This document shows positions 33,081 through 46,285 of a stretch of 64,000 nt of DNA, one piece after another. The notes beneath the pieces are model-generated. The model did not search any database. It was not told the origin of the DNA and was given only the letters and a program-made list of their open reading frames with translations. The stretch is taken from contig OX463835.1 in the NCBI GenBank assembly GCA_949825045.1, positions 22,151,201-22,215,200 of the forward strand, in the 5' to 3' direction. The stretch comes from Argyresthia goedartella. Taxonomy: Eukaryota; Arthropoda; Insecta; Lepidoptera; Argyresthiidae. The translations under genes were made by a program, and so were the position numbers. Each line of letters begins with the position of its first letter. Position 1 is the stretch's first letter.

Positions 33081-33399
33081 ACTTTTCCATAATGAGCACG
33101 TTTGAAAACAGTGGTTTGGGATGCAACATAAAGCGTTCAGTTAGCTCTAACTTGATGTGCAACAGACGTGGGGTACCTATGCATATCAAATTATAGTTGA
33201 CTGAAATGTAACCATAACCATCGATTCGTCTGAGATACCTACTCATGGATCGGATCACGAATATGTGGTTTTAAAAACACACACGAATAAGCATGATATT
33301 GATAACACACGTGAGTTATTGTGGATTATATGACACCATTTCGAGTGAGCGTGAAGCGAGCAAAGCGAGCAAGCGCGAACGATTAAGAAATGTGTGGCA
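33081..33399. other. no gene recognised (unit 1 and its copies)
   Basis: Mixed sequence with a GAGCGTGAAGCGAGCAAAGC run (33345-33364) continued by further AGCGAGC motifs. I see no coding signature. Frames on the minus strand (32971-33258) have no recognisable domain. Confidence 0.5.
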
Positions 33400-33880
33400 C
33401 AGAACCCCAATAACTCACTACTGCCGTCCCCATTTTTAAGCGGCCTTTCAATTTCTGATTGTTATTAGCGATGTCCTCCATTATCAGGTTTTCCATAGCG
33501 TTATTAGGTTGCTCTTCAGTATTAGCAAACAACATTTCTCGAAATTTGTTCATAATCGGCCGACATTCTTCTTTGCAGATATATTACCTCTAGACCACAA
33601 CCATCTCCACAAAGCTTGGGTTATATGAAAAATGCAGAATAACAGCGTAGAATCGGGGAAAGCAACAGCAACTGCATTTCGTTCAGCAGCTGAATCGTTA
33701 GTTATGATAACGTTGGGATCGTATTTTATATCACAGTATTTTTCTAGCTTTTCTTTTCTTAAATAGTTCATTTCCGATTGACTAGTATGCAGTGCAACTG
33801 CAATAGGTACAGCTCCTATTTTCGTGGGAGCAATAATAAATGCGGCTGGTATTTGTGGAAATGCTGCAGGCAGGAGGCAA
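33400..33880 (-). pseudogene. MULE (Mutator-like) transposase fragment (unit 1; copies 39591-40071 and 45786-46266)
   Basis: Minus strand: AAFIIAPTKIGAVPIAVALH, then MNYLRKEKLEKYCDI, then VIITNDSAAERNAVAVAFPD and LLFCIFHITQALWRWLW. The Asp of ITNDS, the AFPD segment and the CIFHI block are the middle part of a MULE DDE domain (transposase core). A frame change near 33550 moves the rest (EEQPNNAMENLIMEDI) to another frame. There are no TIRs nearby, so it is an internal relic. Confidence 0.72.
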
Positions 33881-34083
33881 TCCCATACTCAAAGTACTGA
33901 ATAAACTCTAGAACAGTGTCCTAATGAATGGAGTCACCCCAGGGGCCTGGAAGAACGCTGTATTTACTATTCTTCACAAGAAAGGAGATAAAGCCAACCT
34001 GCAAAATTATAGAGAGATGCTCTCACAGGTCTATAAACTGTTTGCCAAAGTCCTGTGCAACAGACTGACGCGCAAGCTCGACG

Positions 34084-34131
34084 AATACCAACCTGTCGAG
34101 CAAGCCGGCTTGCTCGATAGGTTGGTATTCT
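34084..34131. repeat. 48-bp palindrome in RTE sequence (copies 40275-40322 and 46470-46517)
   Basis: GAATACCAACCTGTCGAGCA and the next four bases (AGCC) pair with the following 24 bases, with one mismatch and no loop. It marks an internal inversion and deletion within the RTE reverse transcriptase. Confidence 0.93.
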
Positions 34132-34391
34132 CCAGGCTACGCTCGCAGAATTGCATGAAGCATCCCTGAGGGTCGGCCTCAAGATGAACATGTCCAAGAC
34201 AAAGATTATGACAGACACTCCCACAAGCAACGATATCGACATTATTGTGGATAACCTTGGTATTCTCCAGGCTATGCTCGCAGAATTGCATGAAGCATCC
34301 CTGAGGGTCGGCCTCAAGATGAACATGTCCAAGACAAAGATTATGACAGACACTCCCACAAGCAACGATATCGACATTATTGTGGATAACC
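34122..34391 (+). repeat. 135-bp tandem duplication within each unit (copies 40313-40582 and 46508-46777)
   Basis: Two direct copies starting TTGGTATTCTCCAGGCTA, differing in about one base (TACGCTCG against TATGCTCG). Both encode the same RTE segment in frame. Confidence 0.93.
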
Positions 34392-35333
34392 TTCCCCTAG
34401 AAACAATATTTTCCTTGTATTTTTTTCCATTCGCGTTTTTTCCCACGACTTTTTTTTTCTGTACGTTTTTCTACTAGTAATAATTTTCACGCTTTTATTT
34501 CTACTGTTTATTTTTGCCAGATATATATTTTCATATGCTTTTATTTACTCACTCCGAATTTTTCATTAACATATGTTTTTTCGATATAATAATTTTCCAG
34601 GTGTTTATTTTATCATGCACCTATAATGCTTTATTTAACTTACATCCATACACGTCCATTTTGGGTGGCAGAGGGCTAGCCCATCACCGCAGCTAAGGAG
34701 ATATAAAAATTTCCTCACGATGTTTTCTATCAGCGTTAGAACGTCCACATACTGTACGTAATAATCACGGACTACCACTAGTGTTTCTGTGAGAACAGTA
34801 GAGTCAAAATCAACGTCAAAGTTTTTTATTACTGTATTTTTTTACAAATACTTAGCAAACGTCATTTTTTGCCTCTTCTCTATAGAAAATTGCGTAGAAA
34901 CTCCCACAAATTGATTTTTAGATCTTTTTTAAAAACTGGGTGTGCTTATCCAGTCATTTAAGTAATCTTGAACATTGTAATATCCATTTTTCGACAAAGT
35001 CGCTTTACCATGATTTTTAAATTACTCAAATGGCAATTTCAAAATCTCCAGAGGTATCTTATTGTAGTAGAGAATGCACTGACCCTTGATAGAATTGCTA
35101 ACCTAAACTGGGGCGCAACTAGTCTGTGATTATTTCTTAGGTAAACATTACAGCTATCGCTAAGTTTGGAAAATGTTGTAAGGTACTTGCGTACATAGAT
35201 CAAATTTTCGAAAATAATTTGACTAGCTACAGTTAGTATGTCAATATCTTTAAAAAGCTCTCTTAAGGAGTCTGTACGTTTTAAATTATAAATTGCTCAC
35301 CGAGCCAATACGTCACGGACATCGAAAAGCTCA

Positions 35334-38300
35334 TGTCACCACTATTGATAGCGGCGAGCTTAACATCATAACAAAGCTATTAAACAACTGTAGCTCCATT
35401 ATAAAAATAAAAAATATTATCGCTTGGGTGTTGCGTTTCATAACATCGGCAGGCGACCGACAGGCGGGGCAGAGATGCACAGAACATCTGACGTTAGCAG
35501 AAATGCGAAGTGCGCATTCTGTTGTTATCAAACAGGTACAACGAGAACTTTTAAACAAGAGATAAATAATTTGGATATGAATCAAAAGATAAACAACAAA
35601 AGCCGAATTTTAAATTAAATCCTTACTTGTACAAAGATGAAATCTTACGAGTGGGAGGAAGATTGAGTAATTCGAGCGTGCCAGAAAACACAAAACATCC
35701 TATTATCATCCCAAACAACAGTCGCTTAGCCGAACTTCAAATAGGGCAGGCGCGCACAACATAACATTACACGGGGGAGCAAGACTAACGCTCGCACATA
35801 ACACAATTAAAAACAATTACGACAGTGTGTAAAATGCTGCCGATTTAATACAACAAAAACAAACCAATTGATGGGAGACTTACCAACTCCGAGAGTAACA
35901 CCAGCCCCACCATTCTATAATACGGGAGTCGATTTTATCCGCTTCATATAACTGAAAATTAACAAAGGCCGTGGAGTGCGAACAAGTAAAGGATACATTT
36001 CAATATTGGTTTGCCTGCCAACAAAGGCGGTTCACCTTAACCAGCTCAAGTTTCATTCAAGTCCGACCTTACAACACCAACATTTATACAAGCACTGAAA
36101 AGAATGGCGGGAAGAAGGGGGTGTCCCCACCACATCTATAGTGATCAAGGATCCAACTTTTTGGGGGCTGCCCATGAACTGAAAAACATGGGCATAGAAT
36201 GGCATTTTATTGCCCCGAGATGGCCGACTTCGGGAGGACTTTGGGAGGCCTCAGTCAAATCAACAAAATACCACCTGAAGCGGTTATTAGGAGAACAAAA
36301 ATTAACATACGAGGAGTACTGCTCACCCAGATTGAGGCCTGCCTAAATTCAAGACCCATCAGCCCATTAACAGAAGACTTCGAAAACTTAGGCTTTTTGA
36401 CACCGGGCCATTTCTTGATAGGAAGACCGATAGTAGGAGTACCACAAGAAAACTTTCTTGGTCACCAGATAAGCCCACGCAACAGATGGCAAATGGTCGA
36501 GAAAATGGGTCAACGATTCTGGCAAAAATGGTCCACCTAATACCTAAGCCAGCTTCAAGAAAGATGCAAGTGGAACAAAACAACACCAAACAACAAAAGG
36601 AGATATTGTTCTGATCAAAGAGGACAACATGCCTCCATCAAAATGGGCGCTGGGCAGAGTACAGGAAGTTCACCCAGGCAAGGACGAATTGGTGCGAGTT
36701 GCAACACTCAAAACAGAAAATGGAGTCCTCAAGCGACCCGTTCCGAAAATAGCGCCACTTCCGGTCAACATTCCTCGACAACAGACTTCGGATTCTAGCA
36801 AAAACCAGAACAACAAAAATAAACGCGAGAGGCGTGGATTAACAATTTCAAAACTTCTTTGCCTCCTGTTAACAGTCCTCACAGTTTTCGGACAATCGCA
36901 GCAGACCACTGGTGAACAAATAACAGAATACCTAAACATAAAATCATTTCAACAAAACAAGGCTATTCACTTTGATGAAATTGGGAAAATAAAATATGTG
37001 CTGGATAACTGGAAGATAATTAAATATTTTAACATAACATCATATTGGAAAGGCATCGAAAACTTAGAACAACTGGTGAACCATGCAGAAAGTAGATGCG
37101 ATGAATTTTCCTACAGAACAATGTGCGAAAACATAAACGGATCAAACATAACAACTGTCTGTTAAAACAAACAACGGCATGATTCCGAGACGCTCCATCC
37201 GAGGATTAATTAATGGAGTTGGCTATGTCGCTAATACCTTATTTGGTGTTTTAGATGAAAGGTTTGCAGAAAAATACAAAAATGACATTGAGATAGTACA
37301 CTTAAATCAGCAACACCAACTGAATTTAATCAAAAATCAGACCTCCATAATTAAATATAACAATAACATTTCGAAGAGACACGAAGAAACTATGAACAAA
37401 CAATTTAATCTTCTGCAAGAACATCTGAGCTTCACTGACAATTATCTAAATAAATTTGACACCAGATTAAATGAAGCAGTTAACATGGCATATTTTAACA
37501 TGATAACAACAGTGGCCGCAACAATATTATCAAAATGGAGACATATACAACAGCTGTTACTGGATACTTCCAGAAACCTGCATCATGGCCAAGTAGACAC
37601 AAGAATACTGAGTCAGGACCAACTTTTGGAAGAGCCCAACATAATATCCGGGCAACTGCCTTTGCATCTGTCACTTCCGGTTCAGAATGTACATCAACAA
37701 TTAATAAACATTTACAAACTTCTGCGAGTGAAGTCGAGAGTAGTCGATAATTATTTTATCATGGAGATCAACCTACCTCTAACAAGTGACAATCACTATA
37801 CATTATACAAGCCAATTCCGATACCTATGATGATTCATAACAAAACAATAACAGTAACAATGCTATAAACCTAAGAAAGAAAATATACATGTCCCTCTCG
37901 GAAAATGATTTAACATCATGCATCAACACCGGTATAAATAATTTTGTGTGCTCTATAACTAAACCAACATTCAACATGCACAATAATCATGTTCCTTGTG
38001 CAATACGCATCAAGCTCGGATTGTTTCTATGAAGAGAAACAATGCAATAATAAATGGATAACACTACAAGCTCACAATAGCTGGCTCTATTTTTGCTGTG
38101 ACGATTGTTTACTACGTGTAATATGTCAAGAACATATAATGGCAAGATCAGCAGATTTAGCAGGAATTATTACCGCAGGTGATGCATTATCAAACATGGT
38201 GACGCAACATTTTACACGCAGTCTACACATCAAAATAACATATTTGTAAATAACATATTGAATTTGGGAGACATAAATAATTTGACAAGTCGAATGACCC

Positions 38301-38626
38301 ACATAACAACAATGAATGTGAAACCAGAAACAGACCCAGACTTGATCAATTTACAACATATTATTGAGGAGATAAAAGAACAGAGTACTGTGTTGTCACC
38401 CCACGATTTACACCAGTACACCGTATCATACACAACATTAGCTGTGGTGATGGTCACAGTTGTCGCCGCAGGATGCATATACAGGCGCTGGAGGCGCCGG
38501 CACACCACTGCCGAGTATCACACAGGAGTAACAGTACCTACAAGAGAATTTGAGATGAGACCTATCCCACAGACAAGGGCAACGAGGAAAACTAACAGTG
38601 TTCCAAATGTGCCATTCAGTATTTAA
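35334..38626 (+). pseudogene. BEL/Pao pol-env remnant (unit 2)
   Basis: Same content as 29143-32435 in unit 1: integrase to 36611, pol C-terminus plus env N-terminus 36629-37165, fusion region 37179-37868, C-terminus with membrane anchor 37989-38626. Coding differences from unit 1: Thr to Lys and Met to Ile in the env N-terminal part, and Asn to Thr in the coiled coil. All frame breaks are shared, so the element was already dead before duplication. Confidence 0.85.
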
Positions 38627-39590
38627 GTTACATTTGTTTTACACTTCGTCCTGTTACTTAAGTATTTGTTTTATATTCTTTGTTTTTGGCAGCATGTACG
38701 GGTAGCGTACTGCGACGCACCTTACATTATAACTTTAGTCTAATAAACTCAACCAACAGCGAAGCAGTCTTTTTATTAATTTCGCTCCGTCGCGGTATGG
38801 GCGTCCTACTCGCCCTTACAAGCATGTTAAAGCGACTTTGTCGAAAAAGGGATATTACAATGTTCAAGATTACTTAAATGACAGGACTGTATGGGGTTAA
38901 TCTGGCTCAACACAGATCTTGCTGTTAATAATGTTGCAATTATTTATTCCTGCTTATTAATCATAATAACATACTTACCAGTGGAATGGATCTGTAAATA
39001 TATTCTGTAATTTTGACAATTATTGCCAAAAAAATTATACACCAGTATCATTGGTAGTAATAAACACAAAACAACCATCATAATAATTAAATTTTTCATA
39101 TTTGTATTAGTTAAGCACAACCTATTTTTAAAAGAGATCTAAAAATCAATCTGTGGGAGTTTCAACGCCCTTCTCTCCCACAGTGGTCCAATGTAGAGAA
39201 GAAGCCAAAAATTACGTTTGCTAAGTGTAAGCAAATATCTACAGTAATAAAGTACTTTGAATTTGACTTTGACTTTTCCATAATGAGCACGTTTGAAAAC
39301 AGTGGTTTGGGATGCAACATAAAGCGTTCAGTTAGCTCTAACTTGATGTGCAACAGACGTGGGGTACCTATGCATATCAAATTATAGTTGACTGAAATGT
39401 AACCATAACCATCGATTCGTCTGAGATACCTACTCATGGATCGGATCACGAATATGTGGTTTTAAAAACACACACGAATAAGCATGATATTGATAACACA
39501 CGTGAGTTATTGTGGATTATATGACACCATTTCGAGTGAGCGTGAAGCGAGCAAAGCGAGCAAGCGCGAACGATTAAGAAATGTGTGGCA

Positions 39591-40071
39591 CAGAACCCCA
39601 ATAACTCACTACTGCCGTCCCCATTTTTAAGCGGCCTTTCAATTTCTGATTGTTATTAGCGATGTCCTCCATTATCAGGTTTTCCATAGCGTTATTAGGT
39701 TGCTCTTCAGTATTAGCAAACAACATTTCTCGAAATTTGTTCATAATCGGCCGACATTCTTCTTTGCAGATATATTACCTCTAGACCACAACCATCTCCA
39801 CAAAGCTTGGGTTATATGAAAAATGCAGAATAACAGCGTAGAATCGGGGAAAGCAACAGCAACTGCATTTCGTTCAGCAGCTGAATCGTTAGTTATGATA
39901 ACGTTGGGATCGTATTTTATATCACAGTATTTTTCTAGCTTTTCTTTTCTTAAATAGTTCATTTCCGATTGACTAGTATGCAGTGCAACTGCAATAGGTA
40001 CAGCTCCTATTTTCGTGGGAGCAATAATAAATGCGGCTGGTATTTGTGGAAATGCTGCAGGCAGGAGGCAA
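39591..40071 (-). pseudogene. MULE transposase fragment (unit 2)
   Basis: Second copy of the MULE DDE-core relic (ITNDSAAERNAV, LLFCIFHI). I saw no coding difference from the unit 1 copy. Confidence 0.7.
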
Positions 40072-40090
40072 TCCCATACTCAAAGTACTG

Positions 40091-40584
40091 AATAAACTCT
40101 AGAACAGTGTCCTAATGAATGGAGTCACCCCAGGGGCCTGGAAGAACGCTGTATTTACTATTCTTCACAAGAAAGGAGATAAAGCCAACCTGCAAAATTA
40201 TAGAGAGATGCTCTCACAGGTCTATAAACTGTTTGCCAAAGTCCTGTGCAACAGACTGACGCGCAAGCTCGACGAATACCAACCTGTCGAGCAAGCCGGC
40301 TTGCTCGATAGGTTGGTATTCTCCAGGCTACGCTCGCAGAATTGCATGAAGCATCCCTGAGGGTCGGCCTCAAGATGAACATGTCCAAGACAAAGATTAT
40401 GACAGACACTCCCACAAGCAACGATATCGACATTATTGTGGATAACCTTGGTATTCTCCAGGCTATGCTCGCAGAATTGCATGAAGCATCCCTGAGGGTC
40501 GGCCTCAAGATGAACATGTCCAAGACAAAGATTATGACAGACACTCCCACAAGCAACGATATCGACATTATTGTGGATAACCTT
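40091..40584 (+). pseudogene. RTE RT fragment (unit 2)
   Basis: Second copy of the rearranged RTE segment, including the 48-bp palindrome (40275-40322) and the 135-bp direct repeat (40313-40582). It ends at the unit junction. Confidence 0.8.
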
Positions 40585-41528
40585 CCCCTAGAAACAATAT
40601 TTTCCTTGTATTTTTTTCCATTCGCGTTTTTTCCCACGACTTTTTTTTTCTGTACGTTTTTCTACTAGTAATAATTTTCACGCTTTTATTTCTACTGTTT
40701 ATTTTTGCCAGATATATATTTTCATATGCTTTTATTTACTCACTCCGAATTTTTCATTAACATATGTTTTTTCGATATAATAATTTTCCAGGTGTTTATT
40801 TTATCATGCACCTATAATGCTTTATTTAACTTACATCCATACACGTCCATTTTGGGTGGCAGAGGGCTAGCCCATCACCGCAGCTAAGGAGATATAAAAA
40901 TTTCCTCACGATGTTTTCTATCAGCGTTAGAACGTCCACATACTGTACGTAATAATCACGGACTACCACTAGTGTTTCTGTGAGAACAGTAGAGTCAAAA
41001 TCAACGTCAAAGTTTTTTATTACTGTATTTTTTTACAAATACTTAGCAAACGTCATTTTTTGCCTCTTCTCTATAGAAAATTGCGTAGAAACTCCCACAA
41101 ATTGATTTTTAGATCTTTTTTAAAAACTGGGTGTGCTTATCCAGTCATTTAAGTAATCTTGAACATTGTAATATCCATTTTTCGACAAAGTCGCTTTACC
41201 ATGATTTTTAAATTACTCAAATGGCAATTTCAAAATCTCCAGAGGTATCTTATTGTAGTAGAGAATGCACTGACCCTTGATAGAATTGCTAACCTAAACT
41301 GGGGCGCAACTAGTCTGTGATTATTTCTTAGGTAAACATTACAGCTATCGCTAAGTTTGGAAAATGTTGTAAGGTACTTGCGTACATAGATCAAATTTTC
41401 GAAAATAATTTGACTAGCTACAGTTAGTATGTCAATATCTTTAAAAAGCTCTCTTAAGGAGTCTGTACGTTTTAAATTATAAATTGCTCACCGAGCCAAT
41501 ACGTCACGGACATCGAATTAAAAGCTCA

Positions 41529-44500
41529 TGTCACCACTATTGATAGCGGCGAGCTTAACATCATAACAAAGCTATTAAACAACTGTAGCTCCATTATAAA
41601 AATAAAAAATATTATCGCTTGGGTGTTGCGTTTCATAACATCGGCAGGCGACCGACAGGCGGGGCAGAGATGCACAGAACATCTGACGTTAGCAGAAATG
41701 CGAAGTGCGCATTCTGTTGTTATCAAACAGGTACAACGAGAACTTTTAAACAAGAGATAAATAATTTGGATATGAATCAAAAGATAAACAACAAAAGCCG
41801 AATTTTAAATTAAATCCTTACTTGTACAAAGATGAAATCTTACGAGTGGGAGGAAGATTGAGTAATTCGAGCGTGCCAGAAAACACAAAACATCCTATTA
41901 TCATCCCAAACAACAGTCGCTTAGCCGAACTTCAAATAGGGCAGGCGCGCACAACATAACATTACACGGGGGAGCAAGACTAACGCTCGCACATAACACA
42001 ATTAAAAACAATTACGACAGTGTGTAAAATGCTGCCGATTTAATACAACAAAAACAAACCAATTGATGGGAGACTTACCAACTCCGAGAGTAACACCAGC
42101 CCCACCATTCTATAATACGGGAGTCGATTTTATCCGCTTCATATAACTGAAAATTAACAAAGGCCGTGGAGTGCGAACAAGTAAAGGATACATTTCAATA
42201 TTGGTTTGCCTGCCAACAAAGGCGGTTCACCTTAACCAGCTCAAGTTTCATTCAAGTCCGACCTTACAACACCAACATTTATACAAGCACTGAAAAGAAT
42301 GGCGGGAAGAAGGGGGTGTCCCCACCACATCTATAGTGATCAAGGATCCAACTTTTTGGGGGCTGCCCATGAACTGAAAAACATGGGCATAGAATGGCAT
42401 TTTATTGCCCCGAGATGGCCGACTTCGGGAGGACTTTGGGAGGCCTCAGTCAAATCAACAAAATACCACCTGAAGCGGTTATTAGGAGAACAAAAATTAA
42501 CATACGAGGAGTACTGCTCACCCAGATTGAGGCCTGCCTAAATTCAAGACCCATCAGCCCATTAACAGAAGACTTCGAAAACTTAGGCTTTTTGACACCG
42601 GGCCATTTCTTGATAGGAAGACCGATAGTAGGAGTACCACAAGAAAACTTTCTTGGTCACCAGATAAGCCCACGCAACAGATGGCAAATGGTCGAGAAAA
42701 TGGGTCAACGATTCTGGCAAAAATGGTCCACCTAATACCTAAGCCAGCTTCAAGAAAGATGCAAGTGGAACAAAACAACACCAAACAACAAAAGGAGATA
42801 TTGTTCTGATCAAAGAGGACAACATGCCTCCATCAAAATGGGCGCTGGGCAGAGTACAGGAAGTTCACCCAGGCAAGGACGAATTGGTGCGAGTTGCAAC
42901 ACTCAAAACAGAAAATGGAGTCCTCAAGCGACCCGTTCCGAAAATAGCGCCACTTCCGGTCAACATTCCTCGACAACAGACTTCGGATTCTAGCAAAAAC
43001 CAGAACAACAAAAATAAACGCGAGAGGCGTGGATTAACAATTTCAAAACTTCTTTGCCTCCTGTTAACAGTCCTCACAGTTTTCGGACAATCGCAGCAGA
43101 CCACTGGTGAACAAATAACAGAATACCTAAACATAAAATCATTTCAACAAAACAAGGCTATTCACTTTGATGAAATTGGGAAAATAAAATATGTGCTGGA
43201 TAACTGGAAGATAATTACATATTTTAACATGACATCATATTGGAAAGGCATCGAAAACTTAGAACAACTGGTGAACCATGCAGAAAGTAGATGCGATGAA
43301 TTTTCCTACAGAACAATGTGCGAAAACATAAACGGATCAAACATAACAACTGTCTGTTAAAACAAACAACGGCATGATTCCGAGACGCTCCATCCGAGGA
43401 TTAATTAATGGAGTTGGCTATGTCGCTAATACCTTATTTGGTGTTTTAGATGAAAGGTTTGCAGAAAAATACAAAAATGACATTGAGATAGTACACTTAA
43501 ATCAGCAACACCAACTGAATTTAATCAAAAATCAGACCTCCATAATTAAATATAACAATAACATTTCGAAGAGACACGAAGAAACTATGAACAAACAATT
43601 TAATCTTCTGCCAGAACATCTGAGCTTCACTGACAATTATCTAAATAAATTTGACACCAGATTAAATGAAGCAGTTAACATGGCATATTTTAACATGATA
43701 ACAACAGTGGCCGCAACAATATTATCAAAATGGAGACATATACAACAGCTGTTACTGGATACTTCCAGAAACCTGCATCATGGCCAAGTAGACACAAGAA
43801 TACTGAGTCAGGACCAACTTTTGGAAGAGCCCAACATAATATCCGGGCAACTGCCTTTGCATCTGTCACTTCCGGTTCAGAATGTACATCAACAATTAAT
43901 AAACATTTACAAACTTCTGCGAGTGAAGTCGAGAGTAGTCGATAATTATTTTATCATGGAGATCAACCTACCTCTAACAAGTGACAATCACTATACATTA
44001 TACAAGCCAATTCCGATACCTATGATGATTCATAACAAAACAATAACAGTAACAATGCTATAAACCTAAGAAAGAAAATATACATGTCCCTCTCGGAAAA
44101 TGATTTAACATCATGCATCAACACCGGTATAAATAATTTTGTGTGCTCTATAACTAAACCAACATTCAACATGCACAATAATCATGTTCCTTGTGCAATA
44201 CGCATCAAGCTCGGATTGTTTCTATGAAGAGAAACAATGCAATAATAAATGGATAACACTACAAGCTCACAATAGCTGGCTCTATTTTTGCTGTGACGAT
44301 TGTTTACTACGTGTAATATGTCAAGAACATATAATGGCAAGATCAGCAGATTTAGCAGGAATTATTACCGCAGGTGATGCATTATCAAACATGGTGACGC
44401 AACATTTTACACGCAGTCTACACATCAAAATAACATATTTGTAAATAACATATTGAATTTGGGAGACATAAATAATTTGACAAGTCGAATGACCCACATA

Positions 44501-44821
44501 ACAACAATGAATGTGAAACCAGAAACAGACCCAGACTTGATCAATTTACAACATATTATTGAGGAGATAAAAGAACAGAGTACTGTGTTGTCACCCCACG
44601 ATTTACACCAGTACACCGTATCATACACAACATTAGCTGTGGTGATGGTCACAGTTGTCGCCGCAGGATGCATATACAGGCGCTGGAGGCGCCGGCACAC
44701 CACTGCCGAGTATCACACAGGAGTAACAGTACCTACAAGAGAATTTGAGATGAGACCTATCCCACAGACAAGGGCAACGAGGAAAACTAACAGTGTTCCA
44801 AATGTGCCATTCAGTATTTAA
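41529..44821 (+). pseudogene. BEL/Pao pol-env remnant (unit 3)
   Basis: Third copy: integrase to 42806, pol C-terminus plus env N-terminus 42824-43360, fusion region 43374-44063 (with a Gln to Pro change in the coiled coil), C-terminus 44184-44821. It has the same inactivating breaks as the other two units. Confidence 0.85.
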
Positions 44822-45785
44822 GTTACATTTGTTTTACACTTCGTCCTGTTACTTAAGTATTTGTTTTATATTCTTTGTTTTTGGCAGCATGTACGGGTAG
44901 CGTACTGCGACGCACCTTACATTATAACTTTAGTCTAATAAACTCAACCAACAGCGAAGCAGTCTTTTTATTAATTTCGCTCCGTCGCGGTATGGGCGTC
45001 CTACTCGCCCTTACAAGCATGTTAAAGCGACTTTGTCGAAAAAGGGATATTACAATGTTCAAGATTACTTAAATGACAGGACTGTATGGGGTTAATCTGG
45101 CTCAACACAGATCTTGCTGTTAATAATGTTGCAATTATTTATTCCTGCTTATTAATCATAATAACATACTTACCAGTGGAATGGATCTGTAAATATATTC
45201 TGTAATTTTGACAATTATTGCCAAAAAAATTATACACCAGTATCATTGGTAGTAATAAACACAAAACAACCATCATAATAATTAAATTTTTCATATTTGT
45301 ATTAGTTAAGCACAACCTATTTTTAAAAGAGATCTAAAAATCAATCTGTGGGAGTTTCAACGCCCTTCTCTCCCACAGTGGTCCAATGTAGAGAAGAAGC
45401 AAAAAATTACGTTTGCTAAGTGTAAGCAAATATCTACAGTAATAAAGTACTTTGAATTTGACTTTGACTTTTCCATAATGAGCACGTTTGAAAACAGTGG
45501 TTTGGGATGCAACATAAAGCGTTCAGTTAGCTCTAACTTGATGTGCAACAGACGTGGGGTACCTATGCATATCAAATTATAGTTGACTGAAATGTAACCA
45601 TAACCATCGATTCGTCTGAGATACCTACTCATGGATCGGATCACGAATATGTGGTTTTAAAAACACACACGAATAAGCATGATATTGATAACACACGTGA
45701 GTTATTGTGGATTATATGACACCATTTCGAGTGAGCGTGAAGCGAGCAAAGCGAGCAAGCGCGAACGATTAAGAAATGTGTGGCA

Positions 45786-46266
45786 CAGAACCCCAATAAC
45801 TCACTACTGCCGTCCCCATTTTTAAGCGGCCTTTCAATTTCTGATTGTTATTAGCGATGTCCTCCATTATCAGGTTTTTCATAGCGTTATTAGGTTGCTC
45901 TTCAGTATTAGCAAACAACATTTCTCGAAATTTGTTCATAATCGGCCGACATTCTTCTTTGCAGATATATTACCTCTAGACCACAACCATCTCCACAAAG
46001 CTTGGGTTATATGAAAAATGCAGAATAACAGCGTAGAATCGGGGAAAGCAACAGCAACTGCATTTCGTTCAGCAGCTGAATCGTTAGTTATGATAACGTT
46101 GGGATCGTATTTTATATCACAGTATTTTTCTAGCTTTTCTTTTCTTAAATAGTTCATTTCCGATTGACTAGTATGCAGTGCAACTGCAATAGGTACAGCT
46201 CCTATTTTCGTGGGAGCAATAATAAATGCGGCTGGTATTTGTGGAAATGCTGCAGGCAGGAGGCAA
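45786..46266 (-). pseudogene. MULE transposase fragment (unit 3)
   Basis: Third copy of the MULE relic, otherwise as in unit 1. Confidence 0.7.
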
Positions 46267-46285
46267 TCCCATACTCAAAGTACTG

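Larger units (their letters stand above)
33900..34393 (+). pseudogene. RTE-type LINE RT fragment (unit 1; copies 40091-40584 and 46286-46779)
   Basis: NGVTPGAWKNAVFTILHKKG, then YKLFAKVLCNRLTRKLDEYQ and PVEQAG are RT fingers motifs of the RTE clade. Right after EQAG the sequence folds back on itself (palindrome 34084-34131). It then jumps to a later RT segment (LQAMLAELHEASLRVGLKMN, MSKTKIMTDTP), skipping the catalytic palm. That segment is duplicated as a 135-bp direct repeat (34122-34256 and 34257-34391). In unit 3 the frame continues beyond the array (PLEAVEKYIYLGH). Confidence 0.82.
28206..34400. repeat. tandem unit 1
   Basis: 6195 bp. Contents in order: unassigned AT-rich DNA (28206-28600), a minus-strand LINE end, BEL/Pao pol-env-LTR, a plus-strand LINE end, a MULE fragment, and an RTE fragment with palindrome and internal duplication. 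Unit 1 differs from both others at three places (near 31150, 31756 and 32982). Confidence 0.93.
34401..40591. repeat. tandem unit 2
   Basis: 6191 bp. It carries the unique 4-bp deletion (the ATTA of GAATTAAAAG is missing near 35325), two nearby changes in the envelope reading frame near 37021-37037, and one change near 39206. It shares three variant bases with unit 3 against unit 1. Confidence 0.93.
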
